Assembly: GCF_007833165.1 (NCBI RefSeq)
Contig: NZ_VOBQ01000017.1
Location: 62,001 to 126,000, forward strand
Source of the DNA: Caenimonas sedimenti
GTDB taxonomy: Bacteria > Pseudomonadota > Gammaproteobacteria > Burkholderiales > Burkholderiaceae_C
Direction: 5' to 3'
Length of the DNA stretch: 64,000 nt
The notes beneath the pieces were generated by a model. It was given only the letters and a program-made list of their open reading frames with translations. It was not told where the DNA came from and ran no database searches. Made by a program: the position numbers and the translations under genes. Positions within the stretch are counted from its first letter, which is position 1; the number at the start of each line of letters is the position of its first letter. Of this stretch, positions 1 through 10,356 are shown in pieces.

Positions 1-78
1 CGCAAGCGTGCAAAGGTTCACTGGGACTCTGCTGACACGTCCCTAGAATCCCGCCCCTTGAGGATGGAGCGAGGAACG

Positions 79-972
79 ATGAAACCCTGGATCAAGTGGA
101 CCGCGGGCGGCGTGGGCGTGCTCGTGCTGCTGGTGGCGGGCGCGGCGGTGCTGGGCGCGCAGATGGCGGAGCGCAGGATGAACCGCGTGGTGCAGGTGGC
201 CGTGAAGCCGGTCGCTGACGCCAGCGGCGAGCTGGCGCTGGAGCGCGGCAAGTACCTGTTCCTGTCGCGCGGCTGCACCGACTGCCATGGGGCCAGCGGC
301 GGCGGGCGCGATTTCGTCAACGACGGCGCCATGCGGCTGCGCGGACCCGACATCTCCCAAGGCGGCGTGGTGGCGGGCTACCAGCCGGAAGACTGGGTGC
401 GCATCATCCGGCACGGCGTGAAACCCGATGGCCGGCCCGCGATGGTGATGCCCAGCGAGGACTACAACCGTTTCACCGACGAGGACCTGGCGGCGCTCGT
501 GGCCTACGTGCGCAGCTTGCCGCCGGCGAAGGGCGGCCCGGGCGCGGTCGATCTGCCGCTGCCGGTGCGCGTGCTCTATGGCTTCGGTGCCATCCCCGAG
601 GCGGCCGCCAAGATCGACCACACGCTCCCGCCGGCGCAGCCCGTGCCGGCCGCCGTGGACGCGCGGCACGGCGCCTATGTCGCCAATGCCTGCATCGGCT
701 GCCACGGTGAGAAACTGGCGGGCGGCAAGATCCCCGGCGGACCGCCGGACTGGCCGGCTGCCGCGAATCTCACGCCGGGAGAGGGCACGGCGATGTCCCG
801 CTACACGGATGCCGCCGCCTTCACCGCCATGCTGCGCACCGGCAAGCGGCCGGACGGCACGGCGATCGCGGTGATGCCATTCGAATCGCTGGCGAAGATG
901 AACGACGTGGACGCCCAGGCGCTCTTCACGTACCTGAAGACGGTGCCGCCCCGCAAGCTGGGAGAGCGCTGA
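79..972 (+). CDS. Diheme c-type cytochrome, membrane-anchored
   Basis: Predicted periplasmic electron carrier with two cytochrome c domains. The 297-residue product starts with a hydrophobic segment (about residues 9-27) that is a signal anchor or signal peptide. Two haem-attachment motifs are visible, CTDCH at residues 66-70 and CIGCH at 205-209, and each is followed by a Met-Pro stretch that could supply the axial methionine. I chose the ATG at 79 because GAGGAA lies just upstream; an in-frame ATG at 64 and TTG at 58 are alternatives. The gene converges on the alpha-hydroxy-acid dehydrogenase with 6 bp between the stops. FMN-dependent dehydrogenases can pass electrons to cytochromes, so a functional link is possible but is inference. 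The redox partner is unknown. Confidence 0.88.
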   Translation: MKPWIKWTAGGVGVLVLLVAGAAVLGAQMAERRMNRVVQVAVKPVADASGELALERGKYLFLSRGCTDCHGASGGGRDFVNDGAMRLRGPDISQGGVVAGYQPEDWVRIIRHGVKPDGRPAMVMPSEDYNRFTDEDLAALVAYVRSLPPAKGGPGAVDLPLPVRVLYGFGAIPEAAAKIDHTLPPAQPVPAAVDARHGAYVANACIGCHGEKLAGGKIPGGPPDWPAAANLTPGEGTAMSRYTDAAAFTAMLRTGKRPDGTAIAVMPFESLAKMNDVDAQALFTYLKTVPPRKLGER

Positions 973-978
973 GGGCCT

Positions 979-2148
979 TTACTGCCGCGCGCCCAGATGC
1001 TCCCAGCTGCCTGGGAGCAGGATGCCCTTGTCGACCTTGGCGATGTCGGTGCGGCCGCAGAAGGCCATCGACAGGTCGAGCTCCTTGTGGATGATCGCGA
1101 GCGCGGCGTCCACCCCGGCCTCGCCCATCGCGCCCAGCCCGTACAGCATGGCGCGTCCGATGTAGGTGCCCTTGGCGCCCAGCGCCACGGCTTTCAGAAC
1201 GTGCTGGCCCGAACGGATGCCGCCATCCATGTGCACCTCGATGCGGCTGCCGACAGCGTCGACGATGGCCGGCAGCGCGGAAATGGAGGAGGGCGCGCCA
1301 TCGAGCTGGCGGCCGCCGTGGTTGGAGACGATGACGGCATCGGCGCCGGAGTTCACGGCCAGCTCGGCGTCCTCCAGGTCCTGGATGCCTTTCAGGATCA
1401 GCTTGCCGCCCCAGCGCTTCTTGATCCATTCGACGTCAGCCCACGACAGCGCCGGGTCGAACTGCTTGGCCGTCCATTCGGACAGCGAGCCCATGTTCTC
1501 GATGCCCTCGACGTGGCCGAAGATGTTGCCGAAGTTGTGGCGCCGGGTGCCCAGCATGCCCAGGCACCAGCGCGGCTTGGTCATCATGTTGAGGATGTTG
1601 GGGATGGTCAGCTTGGGCGGTGCCGACAGGCCGTTCTTCAGGTCCTTGTGGCGCTGGCCGAGGATCTGCAGGTCGAGCGTGACCACGAGCGCCGAGCAGT
1701 TGGCGGCTTTGGCCCGGTCGATCAGCCGTTCGATGAAGCCGCGGTCGCGCATCACGTACAGTTGGAACCAGAACGGGTGCCGATCGGTCGCGGCGGCGAT
1801 GTCCTCGATGGAGCAGATGCTCATGGTGGACAGCGTGAAGGGGATGCCGAACTTCTTGGCGGCCCTGGCGGCGAGGATCTCGCCGTCGGCATGCTGCATG
1901 CCGGTCAGGCCGGTGGGCGCGATGGCCACCGGCATCGCCACGTCCTGGCCCAGCATCTTCGTGCGCGTGCTGCGGCCTTCCATGTTCACCGCCACGCGCT
2001 GGCGGAACAGGATGCGGTTGAAATCCGCCTCGTTCGCGCGGTACGTGCTTTCCGTCCACGAGCCGGAATCGGCGTAGTCGTAGAACATCCGGGGCACGCG
2101 CTTCTTCGCGAGCACGCGCAGGTCTTCGATGTTGGTGATCACTGGCAC
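979..2148 (-). CDS. lldD: FMN-dependent alpha-hydroxy-acid dehydrogenase (L-lactate dehydrogenase type)
   Basis: Oxidises an L-2-hydroxy acid, probably L-lactate to pyruvate, with FMN as cofactor. The 389-residue TIM-barrel protein has the family signature SNHGGRQLDG with the catalytic His near residue 277, the N-terminal NIEDLRVLAKKRVPRMFYDY region, and a GGIRSG phosphate-binding segment near the C-terminus. The start is taken as GTG at 2148, preceded by GAGGAG with good spacing. The open frame continues 8 codons upstream to an ATG without a clear ribosome site. It lies 29 bp after pbpC on the same strand, so it may be read through from the macroglobulin/pbpC transcript. Lactate versus glycolate or another hydroxy acid cannot be settled from sequence, so the symbol is tentative. 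Confidence 0.87.
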   Translation of the reverse strand: MPVITNIEDLRVLAKKRVPRMFYDYADSGSWTESTYRANEADFNRILFRQRVAVNMEGRSTRTKMLGQDVAMPVAIAPTGLTGMQHADGEILAARAAKKFGIPFTLSTMSICSIEDIAAATDRHPFWFQLYVMRDRGFIERLIDRAKAANCSALVVTLDLQILGQRHKDLKNGLSAPPKLTIPNILNMMTKPRWCLGMLGTRRHNFGNIFGHVEGIENMGSLSEWTAKQFDPALSWADVEWIKKRWGGKLILKGIQDLEDAELAVNSGADAVIVSNHGGRQLDGAPSSISALPAIVDAVGSRIEVHMDGGIRSGQHVLKAVALGAKGTYIGRAMLYGLGAMGEAGVDAALAIIHKELDLSMAFCGRTDIAKVDKGILLPGSWEHLGARQ

Positions 2149-2177
2149 GGTGTTGTCTCCTCGGCGATCCAAGGATG

Positions 2178-4373
2178 CTAACGGCCCGGGTGCGCGACGG
2201 CTTGAAGAGTTTTGGGGTCGGTCACCATTTTTCTCACGCCGGCTCCGCGCACCTCGATCCGCACCTCGTCCAGCACGGTGCCGCGCGCGTCGGTGAGCTG
2301 CACCACGTGCCGGCCCGGCCAGGGCAGCCAGGCGGCATCGGCGCCCTGGGCGAATTCCTTGCCGTCCAGGCGCCAGCGCAGTCCGGTGGCCGCGCCGCCG
2401 GCGCTGAAGCGCAGGCGTTGGTGACGCGGCGGGATGTCGGGGTCCAGCGCGATGATCGCGCCGGCCGCCGGTTGCCGGATGAAGGGGGCGCCCTGGCGGC
2501 TTTCACCGGAGGCCAGCGCAAAAGCCGCCTGCTGCGTGCCCGGCACGAACCACTCGCGGCGTGGCGCTTCCGTTCCGCCGAAGGCCACCTGCTGTGCGAT
2601 CAGCCTGGCCGGCGGCGCCGGCGCGCGGCTGGGTTCGCGCGCATGCAGGTGCTGCATGACGGCGGCCCAGACCGGCGCGGCGCCGCTGGTGCCGCTGACG
2701 TCGTGCATGGGCGCACCGGCAGCGTTGCCGACCCAGACGCCCACGGTGTAGCGCTGCGAATAGCCGAGCGCCCAGTTGTCGCGCATGTCCTTGCTGGTCC
2801 CGGTCTTCACGGCCGTCCAGAAGCGCGTGGCCAGCAGGCTGTCGGTGCCGAAGGTGCGTGCGCGGGCGTTGGGGTCGGCGAGGATGTCGGTGACGATGAA
2901 GGCCGCTGCCGGATCGATCGCCTGGCTGTTGCTCCTCCCCCCTCCGGGGGAAGGTTGGGAGGGGGGCGCGCGCGTGGTCCGGACCTCGCTGAACCGCCCC
3001 CCATTCGCCAGCACCCGATACGCATTCGTCAACTGCAGCAGCGGCACCTCCGCACTGCCCAGCGCCAGGCTGTAGCCGTAATACCCGCCGGACTCCTTCA
3101 GCGGCAGCCCCAGCGCCCGCAACTGCCGGTGGAAAGCGTCCGGCGAAACCATCACCAGCGTGCGCACGGCCGGCACGTTGAGCGAGGCGCCGAGCGCGGT
3201 ACGCACCGTGACCCAGCCCTTGAACTGCCGGTCATAGTTCTGCGGCACGTAGAGCCCGGCTGCGGTCGGGATGTGGGCAGGCGAATCCTCCAGCAGCGAA
3301 GCGGCCGTGATCCGCTGTTCCGCGAGGGCCTGGGCGTAGAGAAAGGGCTTGAGCGTGGACCCTGGCTGGCGCGGCGCCAGCACACCGTCCACCTCGCCGG
3401 CGGCGCTGAAACTGCCGGAGGAGCCGACCCAGGCCAGCACCTCGCCCGTCGCGTTGTCCAGCACGACCACCGCGCCATCCTGCACGTTGCGGCCACGGAG
3501 TTCGGAAAGCTGCTGGCGCAGGGCCGACGTGGCGAAGCGCTGCAGGTCAGCACGCACGGTGGAGGAGACGCGCGGCGGCGCGCCAGCGGGCAGCAGCCGG
3601 CGCGCGAGGTGCGGCGCGATGCCCTCGCTCGCCATCATGGCCTTGCGCTGCAGCGCCGAGGTGGCGAAGACGTCGAGTGCTTCGCAGTCGGCCTTCGCGC
3701 CGGGCGGCTGCATGTCGCGCAGCACGCCGCAAGCCCGGCGGGCCAGCACGGCGGGCTTCGCATTCGGCGAGCGCACCAGCGCCGCCGCCACCGCCGCTTC
3801 CTGCAGGTCCAGCCCATGCGCTGCCTTGCCGAACAGCGTACGCGAGAGGGCATCCACCCCCACGATCTCGCCGCGGAACGGCACCAGGTTGAGATAGGCC
3901 TCCAGGATCTGGTCCTTGCGCCAGCGGCGGTCCAGCACCTGCGCGGCGACCGTCTGGCCCACCTTCTGGGCCACGCTGCGCCCGCCGCCATCCTGCCGCA
4001 GGCCATCCTCCAGCAAGCCGGCCAGTTGCATGGTGATGGTGGAGGCACCGCGCGTGCGCGTGTTCCACAGGTTGCCCCAGGCGGCCGCCGAAGCGGCGCG
4101 CCAGTCGACGCCGCTGTGTTCGTGGAAGCGCTTGTCCTCCGAGGCCAGGATGGCGTGGCGCAGGGCCGGGGAGATGTCTTCAAGGCGGACCCATTCGCCC
4201 CGGCGCAGCTTGGGGTCCGTGCGCAGGCGATGCAGCACTTCGCCATGCCGGTCGAGGAGCACGCTGTCGGAAGCACGGTGCGCGGCGCGAACTTCGTCGA
4301 AAGTGGGCAGGGCGTGCGCAGATTGAAGGGCGCACAGCGCCGTCGCCGCCAGCCAGGCACGAGCCAGCTTCAC
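2178..4373 (-). CDS. pbpC: Penicillin-binding protein 1C, bifunctional glycosyltransferase/transpeptidase
   Basis: Class A penicillin-binding protein of the PBP1C subfamily, 731 residues, that polymerises and cross-links peptidoglycan in the periplasm. An N-terminal hydrophobic segment is followed by a GT51 domain with [10 protein letters not shown] (catalytic Glu79) and GASTITMQ (109-116). The transpeptidase domain has S339-x-x-K342, SLN at 397-399 and KTG at 523-525. The C-terminal 85 or so residues match the PBP1C-specific domain. It starts at GTG 4373 and overlaps the macroglobulin stop by four bases (GTGA), so translation is likely coupled. E. coli also pairs pbpC with an alpha-2-macroglobulin. 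Residues about 466-484 look like an in-frame insertion encoded by a GC-rich palindrome and lie between the SLN and KTG motifs. Confidence 0.95.
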   Translation of the reverse strand: MKLARAWLAATALCALQSAHALPTFDEVRAAHRASDSVLLDRHGEVLHRLRTDPKLRRGEWVRLEDISPALRHAILASEDKRFHEHSGVDWRAASAAAWGNLWNTRTRGASTITMQLAGLLEDGLRQDGGGRSVAQKVGQTVAAQVLDRRWRKDQILEAYLNLVPFRGEIVGVDALSRTLFGKAAHGLDLQEAAVAAALVRSPNAKPAVLARRACGVLRDMQPPGAKADCEALDVFATSALQRKAMMASEGIAPHLARRLLPAGAPPRVSSTVRADLQRFATSALRQQLSELRGRNVQDGAVVVLDNATGEVLAWVGSSGSFSAAGEVDGVLAPRQPGSTLKPFLYAQALAEQRITAASLLEDSPAHIPTAAGLYVPQNYDRQFKGWVTVRTALGASLNVPAVRTLVMVSPDAFHRQLRALGLPLKESGGYYGYSLALGSAEVPLLQLTNAYRVLANGGRFSEVRTTRAPPSQPSPGGGRSNSQAIDPAAAFIVTDILADPNARARTFGTDSLLATRFWTAVKTGTSKDMRDNWALGYSQRYTVGVWVGNAAGAPMHDVSGTSGAAPVWAAVMQHLHAREPSRAPAPPARLIAQQVAFGGTEAPRREWFVPGTQQAAFALASGESRQGAPFIRQPAAGAIIALDPDIPPRHQRLRFSAGGAATGLRWRLDGKEFAQGADAAWLPWPGRHVVQLTDARGTVLDEVRIEVRGAGVRKMVTDPKTLQAVAHPGR
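2930..2976. repeat. GC-rich palindromic element inside pbpC
   Basis: A perfect 9-bp inverted repeat (CCCCCCTCC at 2937-2945 and GGAGGGGGG at 2958-2966) with a 12-nt loop sits inside the pbpC reading frame. On the minus strand it encodes a proline/serine/glycine-rich stretch that does not resemble the surrounding transpeptidase domain. It looks like an intergenic-type palindromic repeat that landed in a surface loop without breaking the frame. Confidence 0.55.
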
Positions 4374-7300
4374 CGCCCGGCCTCCACCTTGACCCGTGCA
4401 TTCGGCACCTCACCGAACATCTCCGGCGCATACATCGCCTCCACCCGGCTCGGCGGCATGGCGAACTCGCCCACGTTGTTCAGCCGCAGCGTGTATTCGA
4501 TCTTGAAGACGCCCTTGGGCACATATTCGAAGTAGCCGCGGAAAGCCTCGAAGCTTCGCTCCTCGAACGCCGGCCAGGCGCTGCCGGCGGGGCGCTGCTG
4601 GCCGGCGGTGGCGATCTGCGAATCGCGGCCGAGGCCGCCGCCCAGCAACGTGCTGCCGCCTGGGATGGGGTCGGTGACCACCACCCAGGTCATGTCAGCG
4701 GAGGCATTGATCTCTAGCGTCACGCGCAGCACATCGCCGCGCGAGTACTTGCCGGGGGCCGCCTGCTCCACCGGCGTGATGGTCTTCTTCAGCACGTAGC
4801 CGGCGCTGAAGGGTGCTTTCAAGTCCACCGCCGCCACCGATTGCATGGTGAGCCAGGGCTTGCCGGGCCCTTGGTGCGCAACCGTGAGGGTGTCCTTCGT
4901 GACGCCTTGGCTCCAGGGCAGGAACGCCGTGTTGTTGCGCAAGTTCCCCGCCGCGGCGGGTGCGCCGAAGGCGGTGGTCTGGTGCGGGGCGCCGGCGGCG
5001 TCCGTGGTCTTCACCCGGTCCACCTTGGCCCAATCGACCGCCGCGTTGCCGCCGCCCATGACGGCGCGGGTGGCGCCCGCGACCGGCACGGCCTCGAATT
5101 TCGCCGAGAACTTCTCCAGCGCCAGGCCGCCCCAGAGGTTGGCGGTGGTCGTGTGCCAGGCACCACGCTGCTGGCGCGCGATGAAACCGTTGGCCAGCCG
5201 CGGCATGTCGTCCTTCCAGGCGGGGTCGTCCATCACCGCCAGCAGGAGGCGGGCGGTATTGACGTCGCCGTTGGTCATCAGCCACCACCAGTAGTCGTCC
5301 TTCTCCGTGCTGAAGATCGCTTTGGTGCCCTGGAACGACAGGCGCGAGCGCAAGACCTGCATCGCTTCCGCCAGCCGCTGCTCGCGTTGCGGCACGTCGG
5401 CGACGCGCTTCAGGATGTTCAGCCAGTCGATGACGGCATGCGTGGGCCACTGGTTGGGCGCGATGGTGATGCTGGCCGTCATGCGGCCCTGCGCCTTGCC
5501 GTAGCGCGAGAGCGCTTCCAGCGCCGCCAGCTTGCGCACGTCCAGGTCCTTGCGCGGGCTCCAGAACTCGCGCTGGATGCGGCCTTCGACGAAGGCCGTC
5601 AGGCCGCGTTCCATCGGCGCGCGCGCTTCATCGGGCAAGGCGAACGCCGGGTTGATCGCCGACGCTTCATGCGTGGCCGCGAGCAGGTAGGCCGTCAGCA
5701 CGTCGCTGCCGCGGTTGGCATCGCCATCGCGCGGCGGGAAGTAATTCGCGAGACCGTCCGCATCCAGGTACGTCGGCAACTGGGCCACCACGGACTGCCA
5801 CAGCTTCGCGTCGCGCAGGCCGACCGACTTGCTGGTCTTCTGCTCCAGGCAGATGAAGGGATAAGCCGCGAACCAGTCGCGCACGCCCGGCAGCCCTTCG
5901 GCCAGCTTGGGCTGCAGCGCCAGTTTCATGCCGCCGCGGCCAGGCAGGGCGTCAGCGGGTGCCGCGACCTCCAGCGACAGCGGCCCGTCCACCTGCACCA
6001 GCGTCGCCTGCTGCACGGTGAGCGGGACCGCGGGAACGATGCGTTGCCGCGCCTTCAAGGCGTCGCGCGCACCGCCCAGGGTGTCTTTCGCTTCGATTTC
6101 CCACAGCAGGGCTTCGCTGCGCGTCCACGCCAGCTGCGCCGGCGCCGTCACGTTCCACGCGACTTCGCGCGCTTCATTGGGCGGGATGTCGACGGTCTGC
6201 GGCGCCAGCGTGAGCAGTGTCGCGCGCGGCGCCACCTCCACCTTCATCGCCTTGGCTGTGGTGTTGCGCAAGGTGATCTGCGCACGGAACTGGTCGTCCT
6301 CGCGCACCAAAGGCGGCAGGCCGCTGATGATCTGCAGGTCCTGCGTGGCGCGGATGGTCGTCTGCCCGGTGCCGAACATGCCGGTGCCGGCATCGGCCAC
6401 GGCGACGATGCGGAAGCTGGTGAGCGCGTCGTTCAGCGGCACGGTCACCACGGCCTGGCCATTGGCATCCAGCTGCACCTTCGGGTTCCAGAGCAGCAGC
6501 GTGTCGAGCAGTTCGCGGGTGGGGCTCTTGCCGCCGCCGCCGCCCGCCGGTACCGCCTTGCGGCCGTAGTGCCGGCGCCCGATGATCTCCATGTGCGCCG
6601 TGGACGTTTCCACGCCCCAGGACCGGCGCTTCAGCATCGCATCCAGCAGGTTCCAGCTGTGGTTCGGCATCAGCTCCAGCAAAGCCTGGTCCACGGCGGC
6701 CAGGGCCACTTCGGCGTTGGCGGCCGGTTGGCCGTTTGGAAGTTTCGCCGTGATGGTCACGCGCGCCTGCCCGCGCACCGGGTAGGCCTCCTTGTCGGCC
6801 TGCACGGCCACCGCGAGCTCGTGTCCCTTCGTCGCCACGCGGATCTCGGCCAGGCCCAGGCGGAACGCCGGCTTGCTCAGGTCCACGAGCGCTGTCGGCG
6901 CGACCCATTCGCGTCCTTCGAACCAGAAGGCCGTCCACCATTCACGAGGCGCCTTGAAGCCCCAGGTGAAGAAGCTGTACCAGGGCACTTCACGCAACCG
7001 GCCGCGCAGGGCCAGCACGCTGATGTAGGCGTTGGGCCCCCAGCCGGCGCCCACTTTGAGGCTGACCGTGGGATCGTTGCCGTTCAATTGCACCACGTGC
7101 GTTTCCAGCACGCCTTCGCGCTCCACCGCGACGAGCGCGGTGGCGAAGCGGAACGGCATGCGCACCTGGAACTTGGCCGTCTCGCCGGGCTGGTAGGCCT
7201 TCTTCTCGGGCAGCACGTCGATGCGATCGTGGTCCTCGCCGCCGAACCAGAGTTCGCCACGCTTCGTCACCCACACCGAGCTCGCCGCTTGCGCGACGCG

Positions 7301-10288
7301 GCCTTCGGGGTCCTTGGCACTGGCGACCAGTTCCACCTCGCCGGCTTGCTCCAGTTTCGCTTCGCACAGCAGCAGCCCGCGCGCATCGCTGTTGCCGCTG
7401 CAGACCGTGCCGAGTTCCTTCACTTCCGTCCTGTTGTCGTAGGTGTAGAACCCGCCGACCATGCGCTTGCGGCTGGTGGTGGTGACGCGGGCGGTCGCCT
7501 TCACTTCCAGCGGCACGTTGGCGGCTGGCTTGCCGTCCGGTTGCAGCGCCAGCGCCTGGAAGCCGATCTTCTGGCTGGCGGAGACCCAGCCCTCGGTCTT
7601 GATGCCGGCGACCACGCCGGCCGGCCAGACGGTCTGCACGCTGCGCAGCGTCTGGATCTCGCCGTTGGGATCGGCATAGCTCGCTTCCAGCACGAGTTCC
7701 TGCGCGCGCCTGGACGATGGGATGCCCGGCACCGTCACTTGACCCGTGCCGTTGCGGTCCAGCGTGACCGGGAGCTTGTCGGCGATCACTTTGGCATCGC
7801 GCGAGGCTGCGGGATCTTCCTCGTCATTGCCGCCCTCGCGCCGGGCGCGCGGTGGCTGGAAACTGAATTCGTCGTAGTCGCGGAACCCCAGCGTCATGCC
7901 GCGCACCATGGCCGACACGCGCACCGGAAGATTCGCTGCGGCGCCCCCGGCGACGTAGTTCACCTGCACCTGCGCCGGCACGCTGGTCACCTGCACCAGC
8001 GGCTTCTTCTCGGCCGGCGTGACACGGCCTTCCAGCACCGGCAGCCGGAACTCCTCGACGCGGAATTCACCCGTGGTGGCGCTCCGGTCGAGCTTGTCCT
8101 TCTCGCCCAGGCTTTTCAGTTCCACCTGGTACTGGCCCAGCTTGGCGGCGGGCGGCACCTGGAACGTGCTCTCCGCGCTGCTGCCTCCTGTGGCGGTCTT
8201 GCGCCACGTCAGCGGCTGCGTGAACTGCTGGCCGCTGCCGACGTGCGTGATCGACAGCTCGGTCGGCAATTGCCGCGGGACCCCGAATCCGGTGGCGGTC
8301 TCGGTCCGCGCCACGTGCTTCATGGACACGGTCTCCCCGGCACGCAGCAGCGTGCGGTCGAAGATGGTGTGCATGCGCTCGTCGGGCTGCGCCTCGCGGC
8401 TGGTCGGCACGTTGAAGCGCCAGGGCTCGATGCCGCGGTACCAGTCGGTCCACGTGAAAGCCAGGTCGTCGGCGGCACGTGCGCTCACGAAATAGGCTTC
8501 GCGGTGTTCGTCGGAGCCGCTGCAGCGCGGCGCCTGCGGCGCGAGGTTGGTGAAGGAGGCAACGCCCTGCGCATTGGCCGTCGCACTGGCCAGCAGCTTG
8601 CCCTGGCAGTCCGAAACGTTCACACGCGCATTGGGAACGGCCTGGCCCTTGTCCAGCGTGGTCACCCAGGCGACGGAGTTCTCACGCCCCAATTTGAAGT
8701 GGACGGCGAGGTTGGTGACGAGTGCCGAGGTGCGCACGTACATGGTTCGCGGCTTGCCGTGGCGTTCGTCCAGCAGCGACTGGCCGAGCATGGGCGAGGC
8801 GATCTCCACGACGTGGAAGCCGGGCGTGAGCGGAATGCCGACCACCTCGAACGGCCGCGGATCGCCGCCCTGGGGCTTGGGCAGGTCCACCGTCTTCACG
8901 TTCGCCTGCCCGCCCAGCAGCGACACCATGCGCCCCTGCACCCATTCCTTGTCGTTCGCGTCCAGCGATTTCGGCAGCGGTCCCTTGACGTCGACCTTCG
9001 CGGCTTCGCGTGGCACTTGCCACTCGTTGTAGCGCGCCACCTTGCGGAACCACGCGATGATGTCGGCATCGGTGCGCGCCTGCAGGTCGCTGATCTGGCC
9101 GGGGCTGAGGGTCGCCGCGCGCAGCGCCGGTTCGACGTTGCGCACGGTGATGGGCAGCAGCGGCCCGCTGTCAGGTTCGGCGAAGCGCTCGACGATGCCG
9201 AAGGGTGCCGCCGCAAACTTGGCCAGCGGCGGCATCGCGGCGGTGCTGACCTTCAGCGGAAAATTGTCCGCGTTGCGCAAAGGCCGGCCGGACGCATCCT
9301 TGAAATCCGGCGGAAGTTCCACGGTGAAGGCCGTCTGCTCGGGAAAGATGTCGCGGAAGGCGATGTCGTTGACCACATCCTCGCCGTCGGTGTCCTTGCC
9401 GAAGGCAGGCTTGAAGGTCGCCTTGGCGGACTTCAGCACGATGCGCTCCGCCAGCTTGCGCGGCACCGGCGCGTTGAAGGACAGCGACATCGGCCGGATC
9501 GGCATGCAGGCGGCCTGCGCGTTCTCGCGCTCGCAGCTGAAGGTGGCGGCGAACGGCTCGCGCACCTGGAAGTTGAAGCGCCGCTCCACCGCGTTCGCGA
9601 TGCCGCTGGGCGTGGCCACGCCCTTGCCGTAGATCACCTGCACCTTGGCGTTGGGCGCCAGCCGCCGGTTGCAGGCGAAGGTCACGTGGCGCAGCGGATC
9701 CTGCGCGGCCGGTTTCTCCAGGCCAAGCGACTTCAGGAACGCGGTGCGCTCCGCACCTTCGAGCAGGCGGATCGGGACGCGCTCGCCCAGGCCTTCCGCG
9801 CTGCACCAGACGTTGTCGCGCACGCTCTGCAGCGTGGCCGCGCCGTTCAGCTGCAGCGCGAAGAACTGCTCCTCGTCGATGCGCTGCGAGGTGCCGGGCC
9901 GGATCTGCTGGACGAAGGGGCCGCCAGTGTTGAACTTGTAGGTGGTGGAAGGCAGTTCGGCACCACGCGGGGACTTGAAGCCCGCTTTGGACTGCACGGT
10001 GCAGGCCACGCCGGGCGGAAGGTCGTTCTCGAAGTCGAACACCCACTCGCGGTCGCTGGTCCAGCGGCCGTTGCCCTTGCTCACCTGCGCGTCGCTGCAA
10101 CTCAGCGCGAGCGGCGCGGGCGCCTTCGGGTCGCCGAAGGTGACAGCCGCTTCGTCGAACTTGGCAACGACCTGGCGCACGCGGGCGATCTCGCCTTGCG
10201 GAGTGAAGCTGGTGATCTGCAAGGCTTGCGCGCCACCGGCGAACGCCATCAGCCAAGCGGCGGCGAAGAAAGCTGGGAGCTGGTTCAA
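4370..10288 (-). CDS. Alpha-2-macroglobulin family protein, periplasmic
   Basis: Very large (1972 residues) bacterial alpha-2-macroglobulin, expected to trap proteases in the periplasm. It starts at TTG 10288 behind AGGAGG; the open frame runs further upstream, but that part is read from yihY. A signal peptide ending in AQA is followed directly by the mature protein, and no lipobox cysteine is present, unlike the E. coli lipoprotein YfhM. The thioester motif CLEQ is intact at residues 1480-1483 (Cys1480), so covalent trapping should be possible. Family members usually carry N-terminal macroglobulin domains, a bait region and a C-terminal thioester/complement-like region; the length fits the long class. 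It overlaps pbpC by four bases. Losing both genes should weaken defence of the wall against attacking proteases; that is inference. Confidence 0.92.
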   Translation of the reverse strand: MNQLPAFFAAAWLMAFAGGAQALQITSFTPQGEIARVRQVVAKFDEAAVTFGDPKAPAPLALSCSDAQVSKGNGRWTSDREWVFDFENDLPPGVACTVQSKAGFKSPRGAELPSTTYKFNTGGPFVQQIRPGTSQRIDEEQFFALQLNGAATLQSVRDNVWCSAEGLGERVPIRLLEGAERTAFLKSLGLEKPAAQDPLRHVTFACNRRLAPNAKVQVIYGKGVATPSGIANAVERRFNFQVREPFAATFSCERENAQAACMPIRPMSLSFNAPVPRKLAERIVLKSAKATFKPAFGKDTDGEDVVNDIAFRDIFPEQTAFTVELPPDFKDASGRPLRNADNFPLKVSTAAMPPLAKFAAAPFGIVERFAEPDSGPLLPITVRNVEPALRAATLSPGQISDLQARTDADIIAWFRKVARYNEWQVPREAAKVDVKGPLPKSLDANDKEWVQGRMVSLLGGQANVKTVDLPKPQGGDPRPFEVVGIPLTPGFHVVEIASPMLGQSLLDERHGKPRTMYVRTSALVTNLAVHFKLGRENSVAWVTTLDKGQAVPNARVNVSDCQGKLLASATANAQGVASFTNLAPQAPRCSGSDEHREAYFVSARAADDLAFTWTDWYRGIEPWRFNVPTSREAQPDERMHTIFDRTLLRAGETVSMKHVARTETATGFGVPRQLPTELSITHVGSGQQFTQPLTWRKTATGGSSAESTFQVPPAAKLGQYQVELKSLGEKDKLDRSATTGEFRVEEFRLPVLEGRVTPAEKKPLVQVTSVPAQVQVNYVAGGAAANLPVRVSAMVRGMTLGFRDYDEFSFQPPRARREGGNDEEDPAASRDAKVIADKLPVTLDRNGTGQVTVPGIPSSRRAQELVLEASYADPNGEIQTLRSVQTVWPAGVVAGIKTEGWVSASQKIGFQALALQPDGKPAANVPLEVKATARVTTTSRKRMVGGFYTYDNRTEVKELGTVCSGNSDARGLLLCEAKLEQAGEVELVASAKDPEGRVAQAASSVWVTKRGELWFGGEDHDRIDVLPEKKAYQPGETAKFQVRMPFRFATALVAVEREGVLETHVVQLNGNDPTVSLKVGAGWGPNAYISVLALRGRLREVPWYSFFTWGFKAPREWWTAFWFEGREWVAPTALVDLSKPAFRLGLAEIRVATKGHELAVAVQADKEAYPVRGQARVTITAKLPNGQPAANAEVALAAVDQALLELMPNHSWNLLDAMLKRRSWGVETSTAHMEIIGRRHYGRKAVPAGGGGGKSPTRELLDTLLLWNPKVQLDANGQAVVTVPLNDALTSFRIVAVADAGTGMFGTGQTTIRATQDLQIISGLPPLVREDDQFRAQITLRNTTAKAMKVEVAPRATLLTLAPQTVDIPPNEAREVAWNVTAPAQLAWTRSEALLWEIEAKDTLGGARDALKARQRIVPAVPLTVQQATLVQVDGPLSLEVAAPADALPGRGGMKLALQPKLAEGLPGVRDWFAAYPFICLEQKTSKSVGLRDAKLWQSVVAQLPTYLDADGLANYFPPRDGDANRGSDVLTAYLLAATHEASAINPAFALPDEARAPMERGLTAFVEGRIQREFWSPRKDLDVRKLAALEALSRYGKAQGRMTASITIAPNQWPTHAVIDWLNILKRVADVPQREQRLAEAMQVLRSRLSFQGTKAIFSTEKDDYWWWLMTNGDVNTARLLLAVMDDPAWKDDMPRLANGFIARQQRGAWHTTTANLWGGLALEKFSAKFEAVPVAGATRAVMGGGNAAVDWAKVDRVKTTDAAGAPHQTTAFGAPAAAGNLRNNTAFLPWSQGVTKDTLTVAHQGPGKPWLTMQSVAAVDLKAPFSAGYVLKKTITPVEQAAPGKYSRGDVLRVTLEINASADMTWVVVTDPIPGGSTLLGGGLGRDSQIATAGQQRPAGSAWPAFEERSFEAFRGYFEYVPKGVFKIEYTLRLNNVGEFAMPPSRVEAMYAPEMFGEVPNARVKVEAGR

Positions 10289-10356
10289 TCGTCCCTCCTG
10301 TGCGCGGGGAGGGTAGCGCAATTGGCCGGGGCCCACCGTGACAAATGCCGCGAACG

